A DNA stretch of 64,000 nucleotides from Spiroplasma chinense (lineage in GTDB: Bacteria > Bacillota_I > Bacilli_A > Mycoplasmatales > Mycoplasmataceae), in assembly GCF_008086545.1 (NCBI RefSeq), contig NZ_CP043026.1, forward strand, positions 868,001-932,000, given 5' to 3'. This document shows, piece by piece, positions 1 through 10,259 of this stretch (its first letter is position 1; every line of letters starts with the position of its first letter). The notes under the pieces were generated by a model. The model saw nothing but the letters and a program-made list of their open reading frames with translations. It had not been told where the DNA came from and did no database searches. The position numbers and the translations under genes are program-made.

Positions 1-73
1 ATAGTTCTATAACTTTCATTGCTTCTTTTTTATTAAAAGCAAAATAATACTCATCATTTTTAATTAAATGCAT
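1..73 (-). CDS. Unknown protein, N-terminal fragment
   Basis: Only the first 24 codons lie in the window; the gene continues off the left edge. It starts MHLIKNDEYYFAFNKKEA. The ATG at 73 is preceded by a GAGG ribosome-binding site about 7 nt upstream on the minus strand. It lies downstream of the cytosine methyltransferase in the same direction. The fragment is too short to assign a family. Confidence 0.5.
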   Translation of the reverse strand, partial: MHLIKNDEYYFAFNKKEAMKVIEL

Positions 74-193
74 TAATATTCCTCATTCTTTTATTATTTA
101 TATATTTTAAATAGATAGTTTAATTTATGATTATATAAAATAGTTAAAAAATTTGTTCAAAAATTTTTTTAGTTTCCCTACCATCTCTTAATT

Positions 194-1495
194 TTAATAA
201 TTTTTTTTATTATTAAAATCAGCTTTTTTAGTTACTTTAATTGACTTATTGTTTCCAAACAATTCAATTCTAGTTTCAATTTGATTTGCAAGTTTTGTTA
301 TTATATCTACGACCAGAGCATTTCCCATACAAAAATATCTCATCTTTTCACTTTCTATTGATGAGGTTCAATTATCAGGAAAACAATTAAGTCTTTCAGC
401 TTCAACTGGCGTTATAAATCTGTATCTATTACGATTACCTTCTTTAAATTTTATAATATGAGTTGATCTATTTAATGATGATTCACTAGTAAGCATAGTT
501 CTTCCTGGATTATATATTTCATCATTCAAACTCATTTTTCCTTCAGAATAAATATAATGTTCACCATTTGGTTTTATTCTTTCTTTTTTCTTAGCACCTT
601 TTAATTCTTTCATTTTTTTAAGTTGACTTGCATTTAAAACATATTTTTTATCAATATCAGCATCATTCAACAATATATCATTTAAAACCTTATAAGAACT
701 AATTAAATTCTTATTAACTTCAACTTCATATTGATAAAGATAACCGTTAATTAAAAACCCCTTAGTAAAAAACTTACCTAGATTATAATTAGAAGTAACA
801 TGTAATTCATTTTGAAATGTATCAACAAATTCTAAAAATAAATTAGGTTTTTTAATATTTTTTTCAATCACTGGGAAATCTCTTTCAAATATCGAATTCA
901 CATTAATAACATCTAAACTTATTTCTTTTCTTTCAATATTTTCATTAATAGATAATTCTCGTAATTTTGCAAAAATGAACACTCTCTTTCTTCTCTGAGG
1001 CATACCATAGTCTGCCGCATTTATAACCTGTCATTCAACATCATAACCCAAATTATGCATATTCATAAGCATAATGGCAAAATCTCTTCCTCTTTGGTTT
1101 GAAGGAGATTTTAATAATCTATCAACATTTTCCAGTAATACCATTTTTGGTTTTTTATGTTCTAAAATTCAGCTAATTTCTCATCATAAAACCCCTTTTT
1201 TTCCTTCGATACCTTTTGCATTAGTTGCTGCAACAGAATAATCTTGACATGGAAAACCTCCTACAAGAAGGTCACAATCTTCGGGGATATCATATTTAAC
1301 TTTAGAAATATCTTCATTATAAGCGTTTTCTGAACCAAAATTATTCACATAGCAATCAAAGGCGTGTTGTATTTTTTTTCCAGGTTCTCATTGATTTGTA
1401 AATACAAAATCAAATAAATCTTTATTATATTGTTCTAAACCAAGTCTAAAACCACCTACTCCAGCAAATAATTCAATAACTTTAATTGATTTCAT
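194..1495 (-). CDS. DNA (cytosine-5) methyltransferase of a Sau3AI-type R-M system
   Basis: 433-residue C5-cytosine methyltransferase that transfers a methyl group from AdoMet to cytosine in DNA. Motif I is FAGVGG (residues 10-15). The catalytic Cys83 sits in GGFPCQDYS. Motif VI ENV is at 122-124, motif VIII QRRKRVF at 167-173, and a late GNALVVD supplies motif X. Several Trp, including a WW pair near 104-105, are encoded by TGA. AGGAGA lies 7 nt before the ATG. The gene is divergent from a Sau3AI/MutH-like endonuclease; M.Sau3AI itself is a C5 enzyme acting on GATC, so GATC methylation is the inferred role. The family and chemistry are certain; the recognition site rests on the neighbour. 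Confidence 0.9.
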
Positions 1496-1546
1496 ATACA
1501 AATTCTCCTTTTAAACATATATTATAATAACATAGTGGTGAAAAAA
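1496..1546. promoter_or_regulatory. Divergent promoter of the R-M pair
   Basis: About 50 bp separate the two start codons. The plus direction has a TATAAT-like box (attataataac, around 1520-1530) and a GTGGTG ribosome-binding site at 1535-1540. The minus direction has AGGAGA near 1503-1509. Both genes must be driven from this short shared segment, which would couple methyltransferase and nuclease expression. Confidence 0.5.
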
Positions 1547-2887
1547 ATGATAGATCAAGAATATAAAAATAAAATCAAATTAATATACGAAAAAGCAAAA
1601 TCAGCTATTGGTAAAAAAATGGTTGATATTGTTGGTGATGAAGAAAAATTCATTACAGAAAATAAGAAAAATAAAGGTTCAATAGGTTTGTTGATAGAAA
1701 AATATTTATTTGATATTCCAGCAAATACTTCAAAAGAAGCTGATTTTTTAAATTATTATGGCGTTGATATAGAATTAAAGGTTATTCCATTAAAATACAT
1801 TGACAATAAACGAAAATTAACCCCAAAAGAGAGAATGTCAATGAGCATGATAAATTTTGATAATATAAAAAACGAAACTTTTGAAATGAGTAGTTTTTAC
1901 AAGAAAAACAAATACATGTTAATAATGACATATATCCATGATTTTGAAGAGGAACGAATGAATTATGTAATCAATAGTGCTCAACTATATAATATGAATG
2001 AAGATATGTTTTTTCAAAACATAAAAAAAGATTGAGAAAAAATAAAAGAAGCGTCTCAAAAAAACATAACTCATTTAATAACAGAAAAAGATTACCAATG
2101 GTTAAGTCCTGCAAGAAAAGGAAATTCCAATGACAAGTCATATATAGATTTAGAGACAGGTTTAGAAACAAAAAGACGAGTTTTTAGTTTTAAACAACAA
2201 ATGCTAAAGAGAATTTTGGAAACTAATTCTAATGATAACTTTCAAAATTTTTTAGATAGTTTGGATAAACAACATTTTACCCAAAAATTAATTGATGATC
2301 AAGACATCTTTGACTATTTAGATGGAATTAAAGGTACAAAATTATTGCAATTGAGCGCCGCTAAGAATTGACACGAATTAGCTTTCAAAAATTTTGTAAG
2401 GTCGAATAACAAAAACATGTTTGATTCAATTTATAAACACCCATATCTTAAGATTTCCCACAAAATTTCAGACAAAGACAAAATACAAGAAGAAATAAAT
2501 ACAAATATAAACCTTAATCCATTAGATATTATTAATGAAGTTTTTGATAAGAGTGTCTTATATAACGAGGTTCTTATCAAAAAATATATAATTTTAATCA
2601 TAGATAAGAATACACATATTTTTAGAGATTATATTACGTTTTATTTTAATGAAGATAATATGAAAAAAGCAGAATTAGCTTTTAATATAGTTAAACAAAA
2701 TATTTTTAGGATGATAGAAAATAAGGAAGTTGTAAAGAAACTTAGTTTTAACCTTAAAAAAAGTGATAATTTGGCAATACATGTAAGGCCTCATGCAAAA
2801 AATAATGAAATCACTTATAAGGTAAAAGGAAAAGAATTGGATATAGTTATTTCACAATGGTGAATAAATAAGGACATTATTTATTAA
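1547..2887 (+). CDS. Sau3AI/MutH-family type II restriction endonuclease (predicted GATC)
   Basis: 446-residue endonuclease partner of the divergent methyltransferase. The N-terminal domain carries the MutH/Sau3AI active site: Asp66 in EADF, then Glu76 and Lys78 in VDIELKVIP, matching the D-x(n)-E-x-K layout of MutH (DF...GIELKTIP) with a slightly longer spacer. The second half (about 220-446) would be the catalytically dead MutH-like repeat that Sau3AI uses for looping; its length fits Sau3AI (about 490 aa). ATG 1547 is preferred because GTGGTG at 1535-1540 makes a good ribosome-binding site; GTG 1535 is the in-frame alternative. Several TGA codons encode Trp, including the penultimate stretch. 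Confidence 0.85.
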
Positions 2888-3581
2888 TAAAAAAACTTAA
2901 AAAACCATAAATTAGTTTAACAATTGATTCTTTTTTATAATGTATTTAAATTTTTTATTTTTTTTAGAAAGTTCAAGTAATTTAAAATTCTTATTAAATA
3001 TAATAATTTTTAAAAAATATCATATTTACAGTAAGTTTATTTATATACATTCTCTGAAGTATTTAGATTTATATTTAGATTGTGATTAGGTAAAACTATA
3101 AATATTTTACATCTTAGGAATACATTAAATATGGATAATATACACATTTTTTTTCATCGGTTCAAAAAATTTAATTCTTGAAACATTAAAAACCCTATAG
3201 AAATAATCTTGTTCAAATTTGTAAATTTAAATTGTCATATAAATTCATTTATAGATAATTTATATATAGTCTGCTTTAAATTACGTTATTTACATTTCCC
3301 CTCCATGTTTAAGATTTGGCATGAAGACGTGTCTTTTCCAACTATTTTATTTTTTTATTACTTTCTAGTGAATCATTATCTTTCTTTAAATTCACTTTTC
3401 TAATTATCTAATTATCTCAAAGAGAATCGCATTTTTAATAAGTTTAGTCATAACATAACCTTCCTTGCAATCAAACAATAATTTTTTTGGTTTTTTCTTG
3501 ATTATACCTGTACACTCCAACTATAGTTCTTGAAAAAAACAATTAATTTAATTATTTATTTTATTTTTTTCGGTATATAAA
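2888..3581. other. Long AT-rich intergenic stretch, possible decayed gene
   Basis: Nearly 700 bases with no convincing gene. Short open stretches exist but lack ribosome-binding sites and recognisable motifs. On the minus strand a good Shine-Dalgarno (GGAAGG) precedes an ATG near 3453, but the frame stops after 15 codons (MTKLIKNAILFEIIR). Broken frames continue beyond it, consistent with a decayed gene. No RNA gene or repeat was recognised. Confidence 0.4.
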
Positions 3582-3624
3582 AAACAACCTTTCTTTTTTG
3601 AGGTATGTCCTCTTAAGGTTGTTT
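3582..3624 (-). terminator. Intrinsic terminator of the TIR operon
   Basis: AAACAACCTT (3582-3591) pairs with AAGGTTGTTT (3615-3624), with an inner GAGG/CCTC stem in the loop. On the minus strand it ends in a run of U. It lies 50 nt after the stop of the Cys-rich gene. Confidence 0.7.
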
Positions 3625-3675
3625 ATCAAATTAATTGCAAATATTTAATAAATTAAAATTATTTATTTATAAAAA

Positions 3676-4260
3676 TTAACCATTCAATTCCTTAATAACA
3701 TAATTTTCTATAAATTTAATTATGTCTTTTGAGATAATTTCTTCTATTCTTCAATATTGTTGGGGTGTTATATTTTTCTTTTTTGTTTTATCAAACATTT
3801 TAGTCATGAATTCAAATTTTGATTTTCCACTTCAATTATCACCATCTGATTCAAACGCTTTATCATTATACAAAAATTTAATAAATTTTCTAGAGAAGAA
3901 GTTCTTATTATTAATAATTTTATCATTTGCATCTCTTATAAAAAACTTTGGTATTACTCCTTTCTTCAAAGAACTTTTTCATCTTACTATTAGTTCATAT
4001 TTATTTAATATATCATTTCATTCTGAATTACCAAATTTATTTATACAAACACTGCCTATAGGTTCTAACTTATTACCATTTAGATTATTTTTAATTTCAT
4101 TAAGGTACTTTATATTCTCTTGTGTGCAGATACAATTTGAATTCATTCCATAATCAACACCACTATTTACAAATTCTCATTCCAATAAAGCTTTATTAAA
4201 ATCTTTTTTTTCTTCAGATAATTCCAATACTCTTTCCTTTAAAATACTAAATTTACTCAT
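3676..4260 (-). CDS. Uncharacterised Cys-containing protein downstream of the TIR gene
   Basis: 194 residues, family not recognised. Near residues 43-45 it has CIC, followed about 30 residues later by PIGSVCINKFGN. This CxC ... GxxCxxxF layout recurs in small phage and defence proteins and may bind zinc; no catalytic motif is visible. The C-terminal half is basic and helical. The start ATG (4260) follows AGAGG, and the gene begins 21 nt after the TIR gene stop, so the two are almost certainly cotranscribed and end at a shared terminator. A role as partner or regulator of the TIR protein is inferred from position only. Confidence 0.7.
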
Positions 4261-4281
4261 TTTTTTACCTCTATTACTTTC

Positions 4282-4929
4282 TTATACTTTTCTACCCATT
4301 AGTTTGTCGCTTACATCATAATCATTTTGTTTTCTCCTTTTAAAGGCCGAATCTACCAAACTAACAATTCTATCGGCAGCTATAGAATCTCCTCTTTTAA
4401 ATAACTCTTCTCATTGAACAAAATTTATTGCAACATTATCTCTTATTAAATTTTTAACAAGTCTTGTTGGCGCATTTTTGTGCCTCTCTCTTTGAATATC
4501 ATATTGTTTTTCCACAGGAGACCAAGTCCTAAATTCTCCATTTTCCAAATAAATATTCTCAATTTCACCAGAATGACTCAAATCACAGTCTTCATGCTTA
4601 ACCTCCGGCAAATTTATAACTAAGATTCCCATTTTCTTATTTTTTTCACCGTCATACATAGCTGCGTGTAGTTCCCAATCTATAAATTTGCTATCATACA
4701 TTTTTTTACCATTCAGTAAAATTAAAACAGTTGCTTCTCTAATATATTCATCTCTTATGGTTCTTCTAATTTGTTCATCTGTTAATCCTTTATCTGGTAT
4801 ATCACCCTCAAAAACTGATCAATCTTCAAAAATTCTTATTCTATCATTTAATTCTGTCAACGCTTCCCTATATCTTTTGTTTTCAGTATATTTAAAACTA
4901 ATATATACTTTATGTATTTTATTTTCCAT
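4282..4929 (-). CDS. TIR-like (ThsB/DUF1863 type) protein
   Basis: 215 residues. The N-terminus KVYISFKYTENKRYREAL gives the first strand and acidic/basic loop of a TIR fold. TVLILLNG and IDWELHAAMYDGEKNKKMGI match the signature of Thoeris ThsB/DUF1863 proteins (a conserved W-E before a helix, then G-I-L-V-I). In Thoeris such proteins sense phage and make an NAD-derived cyclic nucleotide that activates an effector. No SIR2/Macro ThsA effector is in this window. The divergent membrane protein at 4980 and the Cys-rich gene downstream are the only candidate partners. TIR-fold assignment is strong; Thoeris membership is inference. Confidence 0.75.
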
Positions 4930-4979
4930 TCATATCACCAAAATAATTATATAATACTTTTAAAGGAAGGGTATCATAT

Positions 4980-5489
4980 ATGGACTTTTTAAATAAAAAT
5001 TTTAATGCGTTTACAATTATATTTATGATTCTTGTTTTTTTTATTGTATTAATATATTTTTTTCGAAAGCTATTTATTTTAAGCAAAAGAAATAAGCACT
5101 TAAAGGGTTTGGATATAAAAGAAGAGCAAAAAGAAATTGATAAAAAAACAATGAAAATGGTAGATTCTGATTTAAAAGAAGTTTTAGAAATGTGGTTTAA
5201 TGTTGATTTAAAAATCATAAAAATTAACAAAGTTTCAGAATCACCCGATAAAAGATTGGCTTGATTTTGTTTTATAGAGATGATGACTCGAGTAGTTTCT
5301 AATGTTTTTGACGAAAACGGAAAATGTAAAGATGTATTAAATTCTACATATCTTCTCTTTAAAAACGTCAGAAACTATACATTAGAAAATGTGAATGCGA
5401 ATAATTCTGCAAAAATATCATTAATATATTTGAATAAGATTTTAAGACCATTTCTGGCTAAATGAGATAATTTAATAAATGGAAAATAA
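4980..5489 (+). CDS. Membrane-anchored protein divergent from the TIR gene, apparently frameshifted
   Basis: 169 residues in the open frame. One transmembrane helix (about residues 10-30, AFTIIFMILVFFIVLIYFF) is followed by a charged linker and a helical cytoplasmic domain with KILRPFLAKWDNLINGK at the end. The frame stops at TAA 5487, but the -1 frame continues from the same AAA codon for another 64 codons with matching composition (IRELKDNLNF...FRKEFEEDFKEV). One missing A in the A4 run would restore a protein of about 233 residues. Only 50 bp separate it from the divergent TIR start. I do not know the family. An effector or sensor of the TIR system is one possibility. Confidence 0.65.
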
Positions 5490-5680
5490 GAGAATTAAAA
5501 GATAACCTCAATTTTCCAACACAAGAAACATATGAAATACTAGAAAAAGAGTTCAGAAAAGAGTTTGAAGAAGATTTTAAAGAGGTTATAAAATTAACTA
5601 AAGAATATAAAATTTTAGAAAAATATTGTCACTTTGTAGGAATTAAAATAAAATTAAATAATTTTAAAAATGGTAATTAA
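5486..5680 (+). pseudogene. Out-of-frame C-terminal part of the preceding membrane protein
   Basis: This -1 frame is open from the AAA at 5483-5485 to TAA 5678 and has no start codon or ribosome-binding site of its own. It encodes a charged, coiled-coil-like segment (FRKEFEEDFKEVIKLTKEY) that joins naturally to the upstream protein at ...NGK/IRELK. Either an indel (real or sequencing error) split the gene, or ribosomes slip back one base on AAA before the TAA stop. Confidence 0.6.
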
Positions 5681-5772
5681 AATTAATTAGTGAATTAACA
5701 TTTTACTTATTTAATAAAAATACATCAATTACTTATAATTAAAAAAATAATTAAAAAATATTAATTTAACCT

Positions 5773-6507
5773 TTAAATATTATTATCAATAAATTGCACT
5801 AAGATTTTTTTGAAATTTTGGTTAATTTTTTTGTGCATTGAAACAATAAAATTCGCAGCATTTCTTAGTTCCATCTCATTATATTTAATAATATTTTCTA
5901 AATGTTTAGACGTATTATGCAAAATATCATTCATAGCCATAATTCTTACATCTTTTCCGTCGATATTCATTTTTCGCCTACCAAATGTCAAAATATCTCT
6001 ATTTTTTAATAATTGGGTTTTTTCTAATTTTGCATCATCCAAAACTTCATATAAATCTTTACACCAAACATTTTTTTTATTATTTAAATTTTTTAAAAAA
6101 TTCTTTTCCATTCTTCCCCCAAGATAAATATAAGCGCATTTTTCATCAAAATTGATATCTTCAAAAAAATCATTTTTCAGTTTTTCTTCATTTTCCATCA
6201 CATTACTTTTAGTAATATTTTTATAAAATGAAAAGCTCTTATAAACTCCAAGTTTTAAAACACCATCAGATAATACTATATTTTGTTTGCCTATCAAGAA
6301 AGGAATTCTAAAATCATCACTAGATTGAACCTTTTTACTATCCTCTCATCAAAACGCTTCTATATCAAGTAATATTATTTTTTCATAACTTGATATTTTT
6401 GAGAAAAAATTGCAAATTTTTTTATAATTTCAATAAATATTTTGAAATTCAAAGTAGATTTTAGATGCTTTTTTATATTTTTTATTATTATTATTATTAT
6501 TATTCAT
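5773..6507 (-). CDS. Uncharacterised protein, weak resemblance to DEDD-type exonucleases
   Basis: 244 residues. It begins with seven Asn encoded by an AAT repeat, then a basic stretch. Around residues 47-51 ILLDIEAFWW looks like exonuclease motif I (hhDhE). A late segment IIKYNEMELRNAANFIV resembles the Y-x3-acid motif III region, with Glu in place of the usual Asp. The middle acidic motif is not clear, so nuclease function is only a suggestion. ATG 6507 follows GAGG. It lies about 80 nt downstream of the KAP-like NTPase on the same strand and may form a two-gene unit with it. Confidence 0.5.
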
Positions 6508-6587
6508 ACATACCTCGTACATTTAAAATTTTCCTAAATTAAAACACAGTTTTTTATTATTATTTAAGGACAAATTTTCATAAAATA

Positions 6588-8699
6588 CTATTTAAAGTCT
6601 TTTTCTTCATAATATTCTAATATTTTATCTAAAAATTCTCTTTTTTCTTTATAAATCCTATTTTTCTCTTGTTCAAAGTTAATAATATCATTTCTCAATT
6701 TACTCACTAAGAACTGTGTCAACTTTTCTCTCTTCTCATAATTTTGATCATTATAACTTCTTTCTAGAGCAGAATCAATTACTTTTTTATAATTCTCCAT
6801 TGAGTAACACGCAAATAAAACTCTAAAGTTTTGATTATCTATAATACATAAATTAATTAAAAAATTAAAAGAATCATTATCAAATTTATAAATTTTATTA
6901 ATAATTTTGATAAGCGAGTCCTTTTTATTTAACAATACAATTTCATCAAAAGCTAAATTAAAATTAAAAGTTTTTAATAATGATTGCAATTTTCCTTCAT
7001 CGGAAGAAGAATAAGCAATATCCCTAAATCTACTATATATATAGTTCATAATTCATAATTCTTGCAGATTACTAGGACCCTCATTTTCTATAACCCTATT
7101 TAAAATACTAATAACATATTCTTTATTTAAAGAGAATATAAATTTTGTAATATTAAAAGTAATTTTTTCTAAATGATGTACTTTAATTTGAATTTCCACA
7201 TAGGTCATAAATTTTTTTTCTGATCCAAAATAAAGTTTGTCACTATATTTGTTTAATAATATCGCTATATCATCAGATACTTTTAATACTTCATTACAAT
7301 TTAATGAGGACTCAATATATTCTTGATTTTCTTTTAACACCTCAAACAAAACCTTGTAATCATTTGCAAAATCTTCTATTTTATCCAATTTCAAATAAAC
7401 ATTTTTCAAATCTTTATGTCATGAAGGATTAATGTAAAATTCAAAATTTTGAAGTTTTGTTATTGAGTTTCTTAGTGGTTCATCTTTAAAATTAGAATAA
7501 AATGACTGTTTATAAAGTAAAGTATCTGAAAAAATAACAAATTTATCAATAATTTGATAAAAATTATTATCTTTTTTTTCAGAAATTTTACTTTTGAATT
7601 TCTTTGCATTTTCATCCATTGGCACATTTTCTTTCCCATCCATATATAATCAATTTATAGACAATAATGATGGGTGATTTAATATCAAAAAGTATAATTC
7701 ATTATCATAAACTTGTAAAAAATTTATGTCGAAAAGATCATTTGAAACAAATTCAAACTTCCCGTCATACTCATCAAAAAAACTATTCAATTTTTCTAAA
7801 ATTAATATAATATCTCTAAAATTAGCAAAATAATTTATAAGAAGATTAAAATTACTTATAGTAACATTTCAATTTAATGTTCTTTCACAATGCAAAATTT
7901 CTCATAGTTTTTTTTGATTATTATTGTATTTACTATCATTAATTATTTTTCTTAAAATTTCGTTTTTTTCTTTTTTATTATATTTTAAATAATAAAAACA
8001 ATCAAAATATTTACCAAACTCAATTTCATTTTTATCTCTTCTATCAAATTGCTCAATATCCATAAGTGTTATACTTTTTTTATTACTAATTAATTTTAAC
8101 TTATCGAAATATAAAATAAAATCAGTCAAAAATTTGTATTGTTCTTCGGTTTTTATTCTATTTAAGTCTTCAATAACAAAATATAAATCACTTTTTGAAA
8201 AAGCCTTTTTTAATTTTATTTTTTCTAAAGAATAATTTGTAATTGGCTTTAAATTCCATAGGGAAAAAACTAATATATAAAAAATAATAAAAAAAATAAT
8301 TAAAAATGAAATAGCAAAACCTAAAGTAAAGTTTAGTTTAAAACCTACATAATTATTTTTGCTAACAAGAATACCTAAGGCAACCGAAAATAATACGGGG
8401 GCAAGAATTGAAAGAAAAGTATTTAAAAAAGCCCTTAACTTTATCAAAAAAGGCCCCCCTCCATATGTGGCAATTACACACCTTCAACTTAACCATTTAT
8501 TTCTTTTGAGATTAACTAATATAGTTTCAATAATAGAATCCTTGTCATTCACAGCATTTAATTCAACTTTTAAAAAATCTTTATTTTTTTTAAAAAATTC
8601 ATCTTTTAGATAGGTCTTTCCTGCACCATAATTTCCAGATAAGCAAATTCTTTCATAGTTGTTCGTTTTATTCTCAAAATCTTCCATTTTTATATTCAT
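6588..8699 (-). CDS. KAP-family-like membrane-associated P-loop NTPase
   Basis: 703 residues. Walker A GNYGAGKT is at 22-29. Two hydrophobic helices follow at roughly 98-118 and 125-150, then LYFVIEDLNRI (about 176-186), which corresponds to the KAP-type Walker B (hhhhDDLDR) with E-D and N substitutions. Transmembrane helices inserted between Walker A and B are the defining feature of KAP NTPases, whose bacterial members often sit in defence islands. The remaining 500 residues are helical with no recognised domain. ATG 8699 follows AAAGGAAA. The gene runs through many TGA (Trp) codons. It is probably cotranscribed with the 244-residue gene downstream. Its substrate is unknown. Confidence 0.7.
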
Positions 8700-8826
8700 A
8701 CTAATTATTTCCTTTTTTAATCTTATATATGTAGGTAAAATTAAAGTATTATTAATTTAACTCACTTTTATTTTATACTTTTATTTTCTATTATTACTTT
8801 TTTCTTCATTTATATGTGACTATTTA

Positions 8827-8878
8827 TTGCATAGATTTAAAAAACACATTTAAAAATGTGTTTTTTAAATCTATGCAA
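8827..8878. terminator. Perfect 24-bp stem, bidirectional terminator
   Basis: Arms 8827-8850 and 8855-8878 are perfectly complementary around a 4-nt loop (TAAA). A TTTTTT run inside each arm makes it usable on both strands. The TAG stop of the GH1 gene (8871-8873) lies inside the right arm. Confidence 0.75.
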
Positions 8879-10259
8879 TGTCACTTCCATTTGAATCAAT
8901 AACTTTTTTGTATCAATCAAATGAATCTTTTTTGTATCTTTTACATTCCTTAACATCATCATCAGTTCTATCAACATAAATAAAACCATATCTTTTTTTA
9001 ATTCCTTCGTGTGTAGAAACTAAATCAAATGCACTTCAAGGACAATAACCAAAAAGTTCTACTCCTTCTTCAATAGCTTCAAACATGTATTTAAAATGAT
9101 TTTGATAGTACTCTATTCTATATTGATCATGTATTTTTCCTTCATCAGTTAACTTATCATAAGCACCAATTCCATTTTCTGTTAAAAGAACTGGTAAATG
9201 ATATCTTTCATTTAGTTCAATCAAAGTATTTTTAAAACCATAAGGATCTACTTCTCAACCAAATTGTGTTTTTGAAAGATTTGGATTATCTGTTTGAATA
9301 TAGAAGTTTTCCATTTTAGCACCCGATTGTTGGTTAGAAGAATTATTTTCTTTTTTCTCATACATTTTAACTGTAGCTGTTGTGTAATAATTAAATCCTA
9401 TAAAGTCGGGTTTACCTTCTTTAAGTATTTCCATATCTCCAGGTAATATATCAAACATTGCATTATTTTTTTCTAAAATATTTAAAGCAACTTTATTATA
9501 AATACCATATACTGGAAGATCTAGAAAGAATCAATTTCTAAATGCACTAAAATTAATAGCAGCATAATAATCTTCTGGTGAATTTGAATTAGGATAAATT
9601 GTTGTAATATTTGGAGCAGGACCAATTTTTGCTTTTGTCATTTTATGACAAAGAATAGTTGCTTTCGCAGAAGCTAAAAACATATTGTGATTTGCTTGGT
9701 ACAACTCTTTTAGAGAAATTTGTTCTGCTTTTTCTTTACCCAAAATCGCTTCTGGTACTAATGACATCATATTTTGTTCATTAATAGTTAATCAATATTC
9801 AACTCTATCACCAAAGTTTTCTAATAAAACTTTGGCATAATTTTCAAAAGCGTCAATACATTTTCTATTTGTTCAGCCACCTATTTTTTCAAGTTCTTCA
9901 GGTAAATCAAAATGGTACATGGTGATAATTGGAGTTATATTGTATTTTAATAACTCATCAATTAAATTTGAGTAAAACTCAATACCTTTTTCGTTAACTT
10001 CACCTACACCATTTGGAATAATTCTAGTTCAAGCAATTGAAAATCTATATGCTTTTAAACCAAGTTCAGCCATTAATGCTACATCTTCTTTTCAATGATT
10101 ATAGTGATCTGAAGATACTTTAAAATCAGTAACTCCTTCTGGAAAACTTTTTTTAATATCTTGCACACTTTTTCCTTTTCCATCAGTGTCTCAAGCACCT
10201 TCAAATTGATAAGCACTAGTAGAAGCTCCTCAAAGAAAATCTTTTTTTATCTTATGCAT
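8871..10259 (-). CDS. 6-phospho-beta-glucosidase (GH1)
   Basis: 462 residues, the usual GH1 length. It hydrolyses phosphorylated beta-glucosides delivered by the PTS, giving glucose-6-phosphate plus an aglycone or sugar. The N-terminal DFLWGASTSAYQFEG, acid/base Glu161 in LTINEQN and nucleophile Glu361 in LTENGIG are typical. The C-terminal PWSAFDLVSTHEGIKKRYGF segment, with its phosphate-binding residues, fits 6-phospho enzymes. The ATG lies 8 nt inside the end of the upstream PTS gene, so the two are translationally coupled. bglA/bglH-type naming is possible, but the exact glucoside is not determined. Confidence 0.93.

Noticed and set aside
3209-3403. A 64-codon open frame on the plus strand
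   Set aside because: No ribosome-binding site, composition like random AT-rich sequence, and no recognisable motif.
3722-5230. Open frames opposite the Cys-rich and TIR genes and opposite the membrane protein
   Set aside because: They mirror real genes on the other strand, are rich in Ser/Phe/Leu as expected for antisense AT-rich codons, and lack ribosome-binding sites.
4282-8699. A complete Thoeris system
   Set aside because: No SIR2 or Macro domain ThsA is present in the window, so only the TIR component can be claimed.
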